64,000 nucleotides of DNA from Istiophorus platypterus (GCA_016859345.1 CM029129.1:17958946-18022945); one strand, 5' to 3'; shown: positions 14,701 to 25,996, counted from the first letter of the stretch. Notes: generated by a model not told the origin, from the letters alone. Program-made: numbers and translations.

Positions 14701-16198
14701 GTAAAATTCTCGGTCAGGTTTGCGGGCTTTCTTTGCCGGTTTAGCAGCTCCAGCAGGATCCGGGTGATCTCTGTCATTTTCAACAAAGCCTTTTTCCTGA
14801 TTTGCTTCTGTTTTAGCCTGGGAGTAGCTGCTGTCTCTACAGTTCTGAGTGTTACTACCGTCACCTCTCATCCTGTCTTCTTCCCTTTTGTCGGCACCCG
14901 TCCCACCATCTGTGCACTGTAAAACTTTTTCAGAGACACTCTTCTTCTCGCTCTGTGATGGTATATCATGATCATGTATATAAGTAGCCAGGGGATCACT
15001 TTGACAAGTCTCTCCCTCCTCACTGTCACGGTGACGCCGCCCATGTCCAGCTACTGGCTGGTAGCGCTGCAGATCAGGGCGTTTTCCCTCACGCCTCCTG
15101 TGTGGCTTGGGTATGTGTTGCTCCTCTGGAGAACGAAAAACACAGAAAATATAAATCAAGATTCTGAAAGTGAAATAAAGACATTAACACAGTAGATGGA
15201 GTATAAGTATTAAAAAAAATATGGATGACATATTCTGTTTCTCCTCTTCAAGAAATCCCACGCAAATGCCAAATACAACATCATCTCAAGAGTATCACTC
15301 AGTACTTTTCCAACTTCATTACACTGTCTCTGGCGCTCAGGCCCCAGCCCAATAATTTCCACTGAAAAAAATTTTAAGGAGGGAGACAGACATACATATT
15401 CTGACACGATACAACAATGCTGCATTAATTACACATGGAAAAAGTAGCCTTCTTACAGTGTTTTACAATAAGGAACAACCTATATTACTATCCGTCATAA
15501 TAACATTGGCTGAGTGTAATTTTAAAAAAAGAACACACGGGAACTGCAACAACTGAACCCAAGATACTTCCGATATCATAAGAAAACACCGATCACTATT
15601 TAAACTTCTATTTTATGTTGAGTTTTCAAACAACCCTTTCGTAAACATACACGAAGAAAAAGAAAACTTGATTTTAGTAGTTAGCTAACGATAGCTAAGC
15701 TCTCTGGTTAACCAACGCTTAACGATAACAACAGCCGAGCCTGTCGGTCCTAACGCAACCTAACGTTACTTTCAAATACTGAGGAAACACTAATCCTACT
15801 GATGGACACTAACTACGCAGAGTTAACATAAATATGTTTTACGAATAACATTAAAAACGGGGTTAAATCTTGACAACGGTCGCACATACGTTACGGTTGA
15901 AACGGGCGTTTAAAACAAACCGCGCGCTACCAAAGAATGGACAGGTAGCTAAGTTAGCTAGCTAACAACATTAGCCCTGGGTATAAACTTAGCAACTCCG
16001 TAGGGCTACTTTCAGCTGGCTCCCGTTACTCCTCCGCTCCGATTTATCCACTTTTTCTCTCCCCCCCGAGTGCATCCACCCGCGGCGTCCGGTTCGCCTC
16101 CCCTCACCTTTCTGACAGTCGGTAACGTTGACCGTATTCGACGCTTCGGCTCGGAGTTCCGCAGCTGAGATTCGCACTCTGTCCAGTTCGTTCGCCAT
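2649..16198 (-). CDS. smg6: SMG6 telomerase-binding protein EST1A, nonsense-mediated decay endonuclease (19 coding exons)
   Basis: SMG6 is the endonuclease that cuts premature-stop mRNAs near the stalled ribosome in nonsense-mediated decay; it is recruited through UPF1 and the exon junction complex. Coding exons, 5' to 3' on the minus strand: 16198-16108, 15125-12746, 12577-12385, 11245-11135, 10866-10760, 10606-10528, 10268-10158, 9887-9672, 7202-7141, 6993-6848, 6462-6349, 6043-5869, 5151-4938, 4766-4587, 4367-4200, 3739-3595, 3402-3140, 2990-2909, 2779-2649. All introns are GT-AG and phases agree throughout, giving 4968 bases (1655 residues plus TGA). The start MANELDRVRIS matches vertebrate SMG6 MAEGLERVRIS and has A at -3 and G at +4. 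Order: EJC-binding motifs near residues 45-54 and 163-179, a long charged disordered region, a 14-3-3/TPR-like domain from about 800 to 1260, then the PIN nuclease domain from about 1465. Catalytic aspartates are present. The gene looks intact. It is about 13.5 kb long, very compact beside the human gene of over 200 kb. Confidence 0.97.
5440..5755. repeat. Interspersed repeat in smg6 intron 12 (family A)
   Basis: A diverged copy of a repeat seen again at 52395-52835. Shared blocks include the stretch around 'agagccagayatttt', the following 'cctcag' segment and the 'ttggactt' / 'cagaaaca' blocks. No coding potential. Class unknown to me; such sequences are common in percomorph genomes. Confidence 0.6.
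7966..9150 (-). mobile_element. Degenerate Tc1/mariner-like transposon in smg6 intron 8
   Basis: Imperfect terminal inverted repeats: left end 'ctttagaaagagtacagacc' near 7970, and right end at about 9110-9150, whose complement reads 'ctttagaaactattcagaca'. Between them, minus-strand fragments are recognisably Tc1 transposase, for example the C-terminal part at 8149-8418 with VLEWPSQSPDLNP (the family DDE-region motif) and AVIAAEGAS. The reading frame is broken by frameshifts, a C-run at 8563-8573 and internal deletions, so it cannot make transposase. At about 1.2 kb it is shorter than intact relatives (about 1.6 kb). A related copy of the same subfamily starts at 63585. Confidence 0.9.
11705..11767. 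repeat. (CA)n microsatellite in smg6 intron 3
   Basis: About 30 uninterrupted CA units, followed by a short imperfect CA tail to about 11790. Apparent Thr-His and Val-Cys ORFs on the two strands come from the repeat. Confidence 0.97.
12746..15125 (-). other. smg6: smg6 exon 2: giant exon for the disordered N-terminal region
   Basis: A single 2380-base exon codes for residues 31-823. It carries two copies of the exon-junction-complex binding motif, KRPDLQRYQP (residues 45-54) and RKPDREFYQPG (about 165-175), then a Lys/Glu/Arg/Gly-rich stretch of low conservation. Its last third matches human SMG6 closely: RYSKSDIRRSRNRT, GILVLPAR, RRLWDPNNPDQKPALS, QLHFLDTDDEV, YYKFQNSDNPY and ELQLSNLLSRDR. 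Acceptor at 15126 and donor at 12745 are consensus. Opposite-strand ORFs in this interval are shadows. Confidence 0.95.
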
Positions 16199-16345
16199 CT
16201 TTGCCTGGACTAAAACAAACACAACAAGTACGGTGGCCCGGCGGGATCAAGCGGGTTCAGCGCTCGACGAAAGGGCGAACGCGGAGAGGGTAACGTGGTG
16301 CGGTAGATGCAGGTTGATCTGTTTGTTTGCAGACGCTTTACGTTA
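15990..16345 (-). promoter_or_regulatory. smg6: smg6 promoter region and 5' UTR
   Basis: CpG-rich stretch covering the first coding exon (16108-16198) and about 150 bases upstream of the start codon. No TATA box is evident, as expected for a housekeeping gene. Several AACGTT/AACGTG-type words occur at 15.75-15.9 kb, about 16.12, 16.29 and 16.34 kb, with repeated 'gctagctaac' words at about 15.95 kb. The exact transcription start cannot be read from sequence. Confidence 0.55.
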
Positions 16346-16465
16346 GTAAGTTTTTAGATATCAGAAATTTTCAAATATTCCAGTGTAGGTTAAAGCCCAA
16401 GATGTATAATATTTTACTATTATACTACAGTTATACTACCATCTTATTATGATTTTTCATATGCT

Positions 16466-16535
<70 letters not shown>
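16466..16535. repeat. (GATA)n tetranucleotide microsatellite
   Basis: About 17 perfect TAGA/GATA units just upstream of the smg6 promoter. Confidence 0.98.
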
Positions 16536-17555
16536 CTAATTATTTCACTTAATAAATCAAATTAGGGGTCACAAAAAATCCCCAGGTAGTAGACATTCAT
16601 GTAAATAATATGTGATTGTTTCTTAGCCTTTTTTTGTTTATTGTGGTCATATGTAATTTTTTATTGTACCTTTCAATCTTTTTTTTTTAGATTTCCCTTA
16701 GGTTGCTAGACTGCATTTCCTTTTGTTGTAACTCATAGTTTTGTGTTATGTCAAGCTCTTGTTTTTTTTTGTTGTTGTTGTTCATTATCCTATGTTTACG
16801 GTAATCTGTATCGTTTTAAAATTTTCAGAAACTGTATGGATTTTGTGTTCTCTGTTCCAGTGGAAATCTGTTTGTATAGAAGGCAGATAAACGAGCTGAA
16901 ACACTTTTCCACCAAAACTGTTTGATATAGACATGTTCTTTGATAAAAGGATGTTCTTTGATAATGATTGCACAAAGTTTTCTAGTCTTGCAACAGGCTC
17001 AGCTAACTGAAACACACCTTACTGCTGTTCCATTTCATTTCTGGCTCAAAGATTATTTCAGTGATTTTTATAAACAGTTTCAATTACAACACGACAAAAT
17101 GTGTGTCATTCTAAAATGTGTAGTTATGTAATTCTTACGTAGGCCTTGACCTACATATGAGGCCTAGGCAAAGGGGGCTTAAAGGGCTGCACATTATATA
17201 AAGAAACAGACAGACAGTTATACTGCAGACATACATACACACTGTGCTCAATTCCATACAATATCCACTAGATGTCAGGACTGATTACTTTAGTCTCATT
17301 TTTAACTTAGCTGTCTTATTGTCCAATGCTTTTGATTGGCCCAACAATGAACTTTCCATCTACTTTTGTTTTCCATCAAAGTTTTTCTATGAATGTAGTG
17401 CAACATCTCTTCCGTACTGCATCTTTTCTCCCCTGCCTTCAACTCATGACTTTGATGTGAACTGATTGTGTGACAAATTGCATGAGGAGGTGTGGAGGGG
17501 ATTTGTGGGACTGCAGAAACAAATGACATAAACATACACAAAAAGAATGGGTACT

Positions 17556-17557
<2 letters not shown>

Positions 17558-17592
<35 letters not shown>
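17558..17592. repeat. (TG)n microsatellite
   Basis: About 17 TG units. A shorter broken CA tract follows on the plus strand at 17750-17782. Confidence 0.95.
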
Positions 17593-17593
<1 letters not shown>

Positions 17594-18054
17594 CTGTGCA
17601 TGCTTTTGTGAAGGGGTGGGGGTGGGGGGCTAGAGAGTTCATGCAGGCATCATCTGTGTGGCTGATGCCAGAGTAAACAGCTTCATTTCCCTAGCAACAC
17701 CAAATTAAAGGGCCAGAGTCTCTTGTCCTTCCTATAAATCTCCCATACACACGCACACACACACACTAACACACACACACACAGTCTTCATCCAGAGCCA
17801 AACCTCCTCTTTTTCCACACACATTCCTTCATTATGTCACTAAATTATTCATCCAAGGTGCTTGGCTCACTTCTTTGGCATAGTAATCAGAAATGTCTAC
17901 ACATACTTATGTGTGTGCAGTAATAGAAGTTACATTTGTCTAACTTACTGTAGGTACTACAAAACTATAAAGCGGGCAGGCAACGGAAAGATAGATAGAA
18001 CAGCAAAAAAAAACTGGGCTAATTAGGCAATTCTATAGACCATGTGTGTATTTA

Positions 18055-18260
18055 TGTAATACATTATCTGTTTTTAATTGTACCAAATTTGTTTTACTTT
18101 TATGATATCGTTTTATTTCATTATAATTATCTTTAACTGTAATCAATTGATTTTGTATTCAATGTAAAGCACTTGAAAGAAAGGTGCAATACAAACAAAG
18201 GTTAAATTAAGATGACATGTTGGTCAATGGTTATTATCATTATTTATTTATTTATTTTTT
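18055..18260 (+). repeat. Degenerate retroposon 3' tail-like sequence
   Basis: The segment 'tgtaaagcacttgaaagaaa' followed by 'ggtgcaatacaaacaaaggt' near 18160-18200 resembles the 3' tail shared by fish LINEs and SINEs (typically 'aaagcactttgag...gctatacaaataaa'). An ATTT-rich stretch follows at 18240-18260. The head of the element is not recognisable. Confidence 0.45.
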
Positions 18261-18499
18261 TTACCATCATTAACATTCTCTGTCTTTGTTTTTCATTTCA
18301 TAATTGCAATTATTTTTATGTTGCATAAACAATGTGCCACATTGTGAGTGAATGCAGAATGCTGTTTTGATGTAGTGCTAGCAGTGTCTCTCGATGAAGC
18401 ACTGGCACACCAGGGGTTGTAGAATGTTTCGTGTCTGCAGTGGAGAGGTGTGAGAGAGGGAGGGGGCTGCCGGAAGTGGTGGGCGTGTGTCTCCCTGCG

Positions 18500-18500
18500 C

Positions 18501-18553
<53 letters not shown>

Positions 18554-18578
18554 TGTGTGCGTGTGCGTGTGTGTGTGC
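18500..18578. repeat. (TG)n microsatellite with GC interruptions
   Basis: Alternating purine-pyrimidine run of about 78 bases, with CG steps at both ends. It is followed by GAGA-rich sequence to about 18770 and a CT run at 18879-18902. Confidence 0.96.
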
Positions 18579-20928
18579 AGAGTTCTGATTGTAAGTGCTG
18601 CACCAAAGTGCAGGTGGAGCAATGCAGGATGATAAGAGACACAGAAGGACAGAGAGGGGGAGGCAGCGAGGAAGTGAGGGAGGGAGACAGAGAGAAAGAG
18701 GAAGCGAGGGAGAGAGGTGAGGAGGCATGATGCAGGAGGAGAGGAGAGAACAGGAGGAGGAGAGACTGTGAATACAGATGAGAAAAGCGGGGGAAGCAGG
18801 GAGTTTTTGCAGGTGAATTTCTGACACCAGGGGGTTTCTCCAGCCCAATCATATCTCGATCTCTCCTGCCCCATCTCATTCTCTCTCTCTCTCTCTCTCG
18901 CTCCCTTATTCTTTCTGTCTATCGCTCTCTGTCTCCCCCCACTGGGACACCAGGAGGTGGGAGGAGATGACTTTTAGAGATGACTGGAGTGGTGGAGGAG
19001 GAGGACAGATGGGGGAATACAGTCAGCAGAGAATGGTGGAGACAAGAGTGGGACACTGTGGTTGAGGATGGAGCAGAATGAAAATGCTGCAGGGTTGAAA
19101 AATGGTTAACAAATAAAAGGGAATGAAAATTGCAGGGAGAGGAAAGTGAGTTGACTGAAATGGGTTCCTCATCTCGAGTAGTGGGAGAGACAGAAATTAA
19201 AGAAGGCGAGTGGGAAGGACAGACAGACAGAGAGACAGAGAGCCAGAGGCTTGTGTGACGCATATTTGCTGGCACTAGATGTTTGGAGTGTATCCATTCC
19301 AACTGCTTTTTAATGCATAATTCATAAAAAGAGATAGAAGGGATGACAGGGGAGGAATGAACAGAAAAGACAATATGAGATAGAGTACATGGAGTAATGT
19401 GTCAACGCCAAGGAGCCAGACAGAATATAGAGAATTTTAAACAAAGCTGCCCAATGCAGACTGTAACACAGATTGTGGCAAAGAAGCTATTGACAGCATT
19501 TGATAACCCCTTTCAATTAAAGATTTATCAAAGATGTTAATCAAGAATCCAAACTATATTTCATCCCTCCTGAGTATCTTTTACACAAACGCAGATCCTT
19601 AACTCTGTAATGTACAGTTTCCCTCTTATATCCCCTTAACTATGCTAACTTGCTCCAACTCTTCACAGAAGCTGTGTACCACATGTAAAATACTCAAACC
19701 CCAAATGTATTTACTGGCCGCAAATTTCCCCCAAAATTCAACCTGACATGCACGGTATCTTTTGAAACATTTGATGGGATCTCCACTATAAAGGTCTGTG
19801 CATTTGAACAATGTCTGGATTTCAGCCCAAGATTGTTGTGTTGAAGAGTAGTCTCCGGTATAAAGGTTGCATTATCTGGCACCAGTCAGACAGGCCAATG
19901 CCAAATGTTATGCTTTAATTATTGTTTTCTAATATATGAATGCAGGACTCCCTGGAAAGCAGTGCTGATACTGATATCCAGTAAACCGAAGGCATACACT
20001 TACATGGAAACACTCCTGCTTCATTTTAGGCTATATATGTGCAGTGTACATGATATTAGGGCAGGGCATGGGCTTTGATGCATAAATCCAGACACTTATA
20101 AATATTCCCCTGTCATCTGCACTGAAAACTGATCAACGATCCCCATGCTGAGCTCATGCGAACAGATGCACTCGCTCACTCTAACACTGACACCACCCTC
20201 AAACATGCAAACATGCACCAACGACTGCCCACACTTGTACATACACACACACACATACAGCTTGGAATTGCCAATTAATTACATTCAGCATATGACTTTG
20301 GCACAATGTTGTGAAGTTTAGTGTGAGTCACTGTTGGCATTAGAGCAGATGAGAAGAGACGGCGTATGACTTTGCAAAAGGACGGACCATCTAAGCATCA
20401 TAAATGTAATGAAATCATGGGAATGATCGTATCATGCCATCTCAGGTGAGTCAATTTTGGCTGGAGCCATTCAATTAGCCCCGGTGACTGAGGAACACAT
20501 GTCGCTGAGGAAGTACATGCACCATTACACCCGCCTGGTTCCTCCACCCCCACTGTCACACAACATTAGAAACAAACACAAAGGCACACATACAAAGTTT
20601 CTGGTTGGATATGTGGATTCGTAGTGTCTGTCTCTGCTTAGGCGTGTGTGAGTGGGTGGATGTGGAGTTGCCGCTGTGTGTGAGCGTGGGTCTGCGATCT
20701 CGCACATCTCGTAGGCAGGGGGAGCACGGAGACGGTGGAGGGAACGACGTGGGGGCGAGAGGGGTTTCACTAATAAACACCCACTCTTTCCAAACCTCCA
20801 TCTCAATCCGACACACACCCCCACTACCACCACCACCACCAACACCACCACACACACAGGCACACTCTCCTCCTCCCCAGCTCTCCTTTGACAGAATCCT
20901 CATTACAGGCAGGTTTGGCAGCACAGTC

Positions 20929-21030
20929 TTCCTCCTCCTCCTCCTCCTCCTCTTCTTCCTTCTCCCCCTCCTCCTCCTCTTCTTCCTCTCCCTCCCTGTC
21001 TCCATCCCTCTGCTCCTCTCTCTCCCTCTC
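20929..21030. repeat. (CTC)n pyrimidine tract
   Basis: About 100 bases of nearly pure pyrimidine with CTC/CTT units. The opposite strand gives a false Glu-rich ORF. Confidence 0.9.
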
Positions 21031-21598
21031 GATCATTTTCATTTGCTCATTCTCTCTTGCCCTGCTCATTGCGTTCGAGCCAGCTTGGCAATCAAAGGGA
21101 AAGAAAACACAAATGAGAGCAGAGGGGTGGTGGTGGTGGGGGGGCTCACTGGGATTTCAGTATGAGTCAGAACGGGGGAAGGGGGGGTGGTGAGGTGGTG
21201 AGGTGGGTAGGCAAGGTAGGCGGTTGTGAGGAGAGAGAAGAGTGTATGGGAGGGATGAGTTTTTTTTTTTCTTTCTCTCTTATCTGACTGCATTCTCTGT
21301 TTGGAATACAGATGAGGAGATGGAAAGAGAGCTAACAACTGGCCGTGACAGACAGATAACAGATCTGAACAGGAAATAATCTGCATCCTGATTTTGGATC
21401 AATCTTCAAGACACAAGCAAGTTGTCTCTCTGACACAAGTTGACGGGCGGGCTGCCTGTGGGCATTTCGGTTGTCCGGTGTCAAAACAATACGCAAACAG
21501 GTCAACAAACCAAACACAATATCCAGAGCATAAACCGGAAGTATCATGATTAAATTAAATATTGCTTTGAAGATAAGAAAAAGAACATGGTACGGTAG

Positions 21599-21599
<1 letters not shown>

Positions 21600-21636
<37 letters not shown>

Positions 21637-21717
21637 GTGTGTGTGCGTGTCTGTGTTTGAGTGAGTGCGTGTGTGAGTGAGTGCATGTGTGTGTGTGTGT
21701 GCGTGTGTGTGTGTGTT
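21600..21717. repeat. (TG)n compound microsatellite
   Basis: Two TG-rich blocks (about 21600-21655 and 21683-21717) joined by GAGTGAGTGCG units. Confidence 0.93.
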
Positions 21718-24700
21718 TTAAGGCACTGTGGGGCTAGTAGTAAGAGGGAGTGTGAGATTAGGGAGGGAGTGACTGAGGAACTATTTCATTCACACTTTTT
21801 CAATCATTCATCTAACCCCCCTAGCTTGCATATTCATGTGGGGTGTAGCATGAGGAAATTGGATTGTGCATGCTTGTGTACCTAGACGTGCTTACCAAAT
21901 GCTTACCCTCTACCACACGTCAGCACATTTATATTGCTGTTTGATTGCAGTGAATGGAGATTCTCTGAGGCCCAGGGCCGAGAGACTAACATCCCTCCTC
22001 TTCTGCAGTCATTTTCTGTGGCACGCATACACTAAAACAGGAGGGAAAATGGAGCACAAGTCTGAACCAAAAAACGGAATAACAGAGTGTATAAGATTTT
22101 ATGCTGGACTTGCCACTGAGGATGTATTGTTGGCCTAATTTCTTACCATGAAACAAGAAGTTTTTTCTCCTCTGAAGTGATAAAAACATGACTCTCAGTG
22201 ATGGTACTATCACTGAGATACCAGTGAGGGTATGAATGTAGATTTTGAAGAGAGACACACAACATGTTCTGTATTTAAACTCGGTCTACATGTATGATTT
22301 TTTTTCTGGGAAAAATCAGCTAAACTCATAAATTCAACAACAAAATCTTCATTTTCAAGCAAAGATCTGATGTCGTGACCTTATTATGAGACTTAATGTT
22401 AAAAATTGTAATGTGTCAGTCATGTTACTTTTCTCACAGTGGTTAGAATTCTCCACAGATGGTAATGTGTCCATGTGTTTTTGTTTTTTTGTCTTGAGAT
22501 ACAGATTGGAAACAAGGCATAGAGATGGGTGGGGGTATGGTTATATGCACCTTCACCACTAGGCCCACCAGGATGGCCCATGAGTCTCTGTGTTTCAAAT
22601 AAAAATAACTTTAAGCCAAGGTCTGATAGTGCTTTGATTTTGAATTGTAATGAGTTTTAAACCATGTTAAAACATAGACAACTACCTCCACTTGTCATTA
22701 GATTTTATCTTTTTGGAGTAAGTCAACTGACATTAATTCAATAACTGAACATACGGGCTCAGAGTTTTTACATTGCTTTTGTCTGAATTTCAGGTTTTCA
22801 TGTTTCAATCAGAAAAACGTCCCCAGTTCAAAAGAAACTCAGCCGAATGCTGAGAGACAACAGACACTCTGGACTTTGGAATAAATATCCTCAAGGTTTA
22901 GCTTTTGACCATATCCCATGACCCTCTTCGGCAAATGGAGGTGTGGATGTGCAGAAGTTACAGGTGATATTAAAGGAAGGGAGACCATTTGTTCAAGGAT
23001 TGGTCTCTAACTCTCATTATGAATGGCCTCGCCTTTAACACCTGTAATGACACCTGAGAAATTTTTAGGCATTGAAGAAAATATAAAGTAGGATATAGCT
23101 GGAGCCTTTCAACAAAAGCAGAGTAAATGAACCATGAATACTGAATATTTTGGCACAGATATGTGTTCTCAGCGTCAAAAAAATGTCTCCAAGCTCTGGA
23201 AACTCTGGAATATTTGATTTTTAAAGTCATGGCATCCGCTCCACAGGTCAAAGTTGAGGCCCAATAACCTCGATAACCTTGAGAGACCGACGGAGAGAGA
23301 GATATAAGAGCGGGGATAAAGGAGGACAAGCTCAAATCAACACTAAGGGTGTCTTTCTACTTTTGAGTTCAATATGGAGTTCATTCACAAACTGAAATTC
23401 TGTGAATTTTTCCCCTGCTTTGAGTGCGCTGCATGGGGTTTTTGTTTCTTTTGTCCAGGGAGAAATCAGCAACAAGTTTACGGCTGAGAAATGTTTACAA
23501 CCGAACATTTATTACTTTATGGGTGTTATGAAGGGGGGGGGTCATTTTAAAGATATTTCAAATGAAAACTTAGAGTGAAAAGAGATTGGACATGCACTAA
23601 GGCAATATCACATAAACATTTTCTTCTTCATTTGTTGCTTTGGGCCTGTGCCTTCACCTTTGGCAGCCAGCTACCTTCCAGTCATGAAGCATCAAAGGAG
23701 GGGCATGACACTGTTTTCACTTGGACTTTTTTTTAATCGAGAGTTGAATTACTGAAAGGAATTAAGAGTCTATCCTTCTGAAATCCACAGTTCGGTACGA
23801 GGGAAAATCATCTCCAATTTATTAAGTCATTTCTGGATAGAGAGGCGTGTGGAGGTGGAGGTGGGTTGTTAAGGACAACCGGTCATAACTCACACCCGCC
23901 CCTACCCTGCAGTGCTTGGAGGAGCGCAGGGGCATTAGAGGTTCTCCCTCACCGTCCACTGTTGCGTGGCGTGACTGTGTTATTTCTCATCCCAAGAGAG
24001 CATCCTGCCAAAATGACATTTCAGTCCCATGTCCAAAGTGGCTGTCTAATCTACAGGAGTCTCTCGCTCGCCCACGCCTACGTATGTCTGACACACTTCT
24101 TTACGCATCAGGGCCCCCCCCCCCCAAGAAAAAAAAATCTCCCTCAATGTCTTGTGAGCTCACAGCAGAACCGGGAGGGATTTACGCACGACTCCTGTCA
24201 CATCTCTCCTGAGGTTTCTACAGATATGTGGAATCTGGGCTGGATTTTTTTTTCTTATGATTTTTTATGTCCAAGATGACATCAATATTTAAAAAAAAAA
24301 AAAAAAAAAAAAGTCAGTGCGCTGCACCAAACATTTTCAGTCATTCTGAGCAGGCAGCTGCAGTGATTCATCGCCCGAACTAAACATCACGATTTTCTCA
24401 TCGCTAAAATCACTTTGTAAACACGTATTTGAACATACTGGGCTGCAAGTTTCAGCTTTAATGCTGATTTGGGTTTTTTTTTCGAAACATTTAATAGGAT
24501 GATCTTATTAACTTTGAAAATACGAAATAATATTTGATGCCTCGAAGTATCCACTCGAGTTGAACACAATACTACCACCAAAGAAACGCCTGAATTCTCT
24601 GACAGAAGCAATTGCACCATGTTTTGTCTTCTTGGCAAAAAAAAGAGAGAGAGAGAGAATGAGATTCTTAAAGGAGTCCTTTGCGAAATTTAGCCGAACA

Positions 24701-24926
24701 ACAGACAATTATGTAATAAATAGGCTGGGAAACACGATTAAACGCACTATGAGGACCTCAGAGGCGCCAAATTCTTTATATTGCAGGAATTTTCTGCTGG
24801 AGCTTTTAATATTTGACATTATTTTGGTGTTAGGGGGTTTGGGGGGGGCATACACAACAAACATGCTATTTTCATCCTCCTTTATAAAGACTCGCACAGT
24901 GATTCAGGCTATACTTTTCCTCCCCT

Positions 24927-25140
24927 TTATAAATAGCTGGCCTCCGTTCGGTGACGTGGGATACGCACGTACATGTGTAGGTGAATCTTTGAATGAGCTC
25001 TCCCTCTCCTCCTTCCTCCCTCTCTCCCCTTCCTCCCCTCTCCTCCCCTGCCCCTCCCCCTCCCCCCACCCCCCCCCCTCGTTCCCCTCTACTAGTTACT
25101 ACGGGATCTCTATAAAAAGCCTACGGTTGACGGGAGAGCC
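24927..25140 (+). promoter_or_regulatory. Core promoter of the putative miR-212/132 host transcript
   Basis: A TATA box (TATAAAAAG) lies at 25111-25119, about 25-30 bases before a likely start near 25140, followed by a GC-rich first exon ending in a consensus donor. Upstream are a CRE-like TGACGTGG at 24952-24959 and TTATAAATAG at 24927-24936. The last fits the MEF2 consensus and could also be a second TATA box (TATAAATA). A C-rich pyrimidine tract separates the two. That this promoter drives the microRNAs is inferred from strand, distance (about 4 kb) and the lack of another plus-strand gene. Confidence 0.6.
25001..25082. repeat. C/T-rich tract just upstream of the TATA box
   Basis: About 80 bases of almost pure pyrimidine on the plus strand, ending in runs of C separated by a single A. 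The minus strand therefore has many closely spaced G runs of three or more, able in principle to form G-quadruplex or triplex DNA. It ends about 30 bases before the TATA box. Confidence 0.85.
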
Positions 25141-25198
25141 CGGTCTGTAAGGGAAGCGACTTTGGAGCGAGAGGGGACGGCGGCGTGTAACCGTTGCG

Positions 25199-25312
25199 AT
25201 GGGCAGCGTGGCTCAGACGTGCGCCGACAGTTTCGTGTTGTTGAAGACCGCGAGTTTAGAGACAGGACGAGACATATTTCCGCAGCAGCCTCGGCCGCAC
25301 TGGGAACTTTGA
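25199..25312 (+). CDS. Short ORF (37 codons) in the putative host first exon, speculative
   Basis: This ORF opens at the first AUG after the predicted transcription start. The AUG has G at -3 and G at +4, a strong initiation context, and the ORF stops with TGA five bases before the exon's splice donor. The peptide begins MGSVAQTCADSFVLLK and ends PHWEL. I recognise no family, signal peptide or membrane segment. It may be a translated small ORF, a microRNA-transcript peptide, or chance. An overlapping frame without an AUG start is longer but crosses the donor. Confidence 0.2.
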   Translation: MGSVAQTCADSFVLLKTASLETGRDIFPQQPRPHWEL

Positions 25313-25942
25313 CAGAGGTAAGTTCAATTCCTATTTCTACGGACTAGATTTGCGTTTCTTTTATCTCAACCCTGGGAGCAAAATTAAATAAATAATAACA
25401 ATACAACATAGGGGAAAAAAAGAAAGAATAAGGAAAAGAAATTCATCTCTGATATGGGTTAAGTGCAACGTATGGGTAAGATGCATTGGATGGGCCATCC
25501 CGTTTAGGAGCCCTTTAGTCTGACACTATTCTCATCTTCTCATCTTCGCTCTCTGGTTGTGAAGTTGCTGCAGTGTGACTCATTTTCTCTCTCATGTGGG
25601 CAGCACTCAGCCTGCAACATGGGAAAAAAAAGGGAGAGAATGTGTGATATCGCAGAAAAACACAAACTGCGGATGAAAACATCGCCTTCGAAACAGTCTT
25701 TGCCTTTTCGGCCAGAGTCTGGTTTCCTTCTGTTTCTAATCACTAACGGTGATTAGAAACACGGGCGGTATGAGTCACCGTGTAAAGCTGCTTGTTGATG
25801 TTTCACCTGTGCCACACTGGCTGCACCTGGATCGGGGATTTAACAGGTAGACGCTGTTTCTGGTTCTGGCTGTGTCCGTTGACTATGCGGTGTTGTTGTC
25901 CACCTAAGATGTGCACTGACACACTCTAGTGTGTCCCAATGC

Positions 25943-25996
25943 ATGTGTGCGTGTGTGTGTGTGTGCGTGCGTGTGTGTGTGTGTGTGTGTGTGTAT
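25943..25996. repeat. (GT)n microsatellite in the host intron
   Basis: About 54 bases of GT repeat with two GC interruptions. Confidence 0.95.

Larger units (their letters stand above)
16540..24900. other. Noncoding interval between smg6 and the miR-212/132 promoter
   Basis: No exon of a known family found on either strand. The sequence is dominated by simple repeats (listed separately), purine- or pyrimidine-rich tracts at 18.65-18.95 and 20.93-21.03 kb, and a 22-A run at 24291-24312. The longer ORFs (for example 18293-18874 minus and 20605-21165 plus) run through CA or CTC repeats and have no domain. A 121-codon minus ORF at 22970-23335 resembles nothing I know. hic1, which lies between these loci in human, is not here: no BTB or C2H2 zinc-finger coding is present. 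Confidence 0.6.

Noticed and set aside
18293..18879. Three overlapping minus-strand ORFs of 156-193 codons
   Set aside because: All run through the TG/CA microsatellite and GAGA-rich tracts. The three frames being open together points to low complexity.
20605..21165. 186-codon plus-strand ORF
   Set aside because: It crosses the CTC pyrimidine tract and CA-like sequence, its composition is Leu/Pro/Ser repeats, and no domain or splice context supports it.
22970..23335. 121-codon minus-strand ORF
   Set aside because: No recognisable family, no splice context, and codon use like the surrounding noncoding DNA.
24560..25150. 196-codon plus-strand ORF ending near the TATA promoter
   Set aside because: It ends in the pyrimidine tract upstream of the TATA box. 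The Ser/Pro-rich end is repeat-derived and the rest matches nothing.
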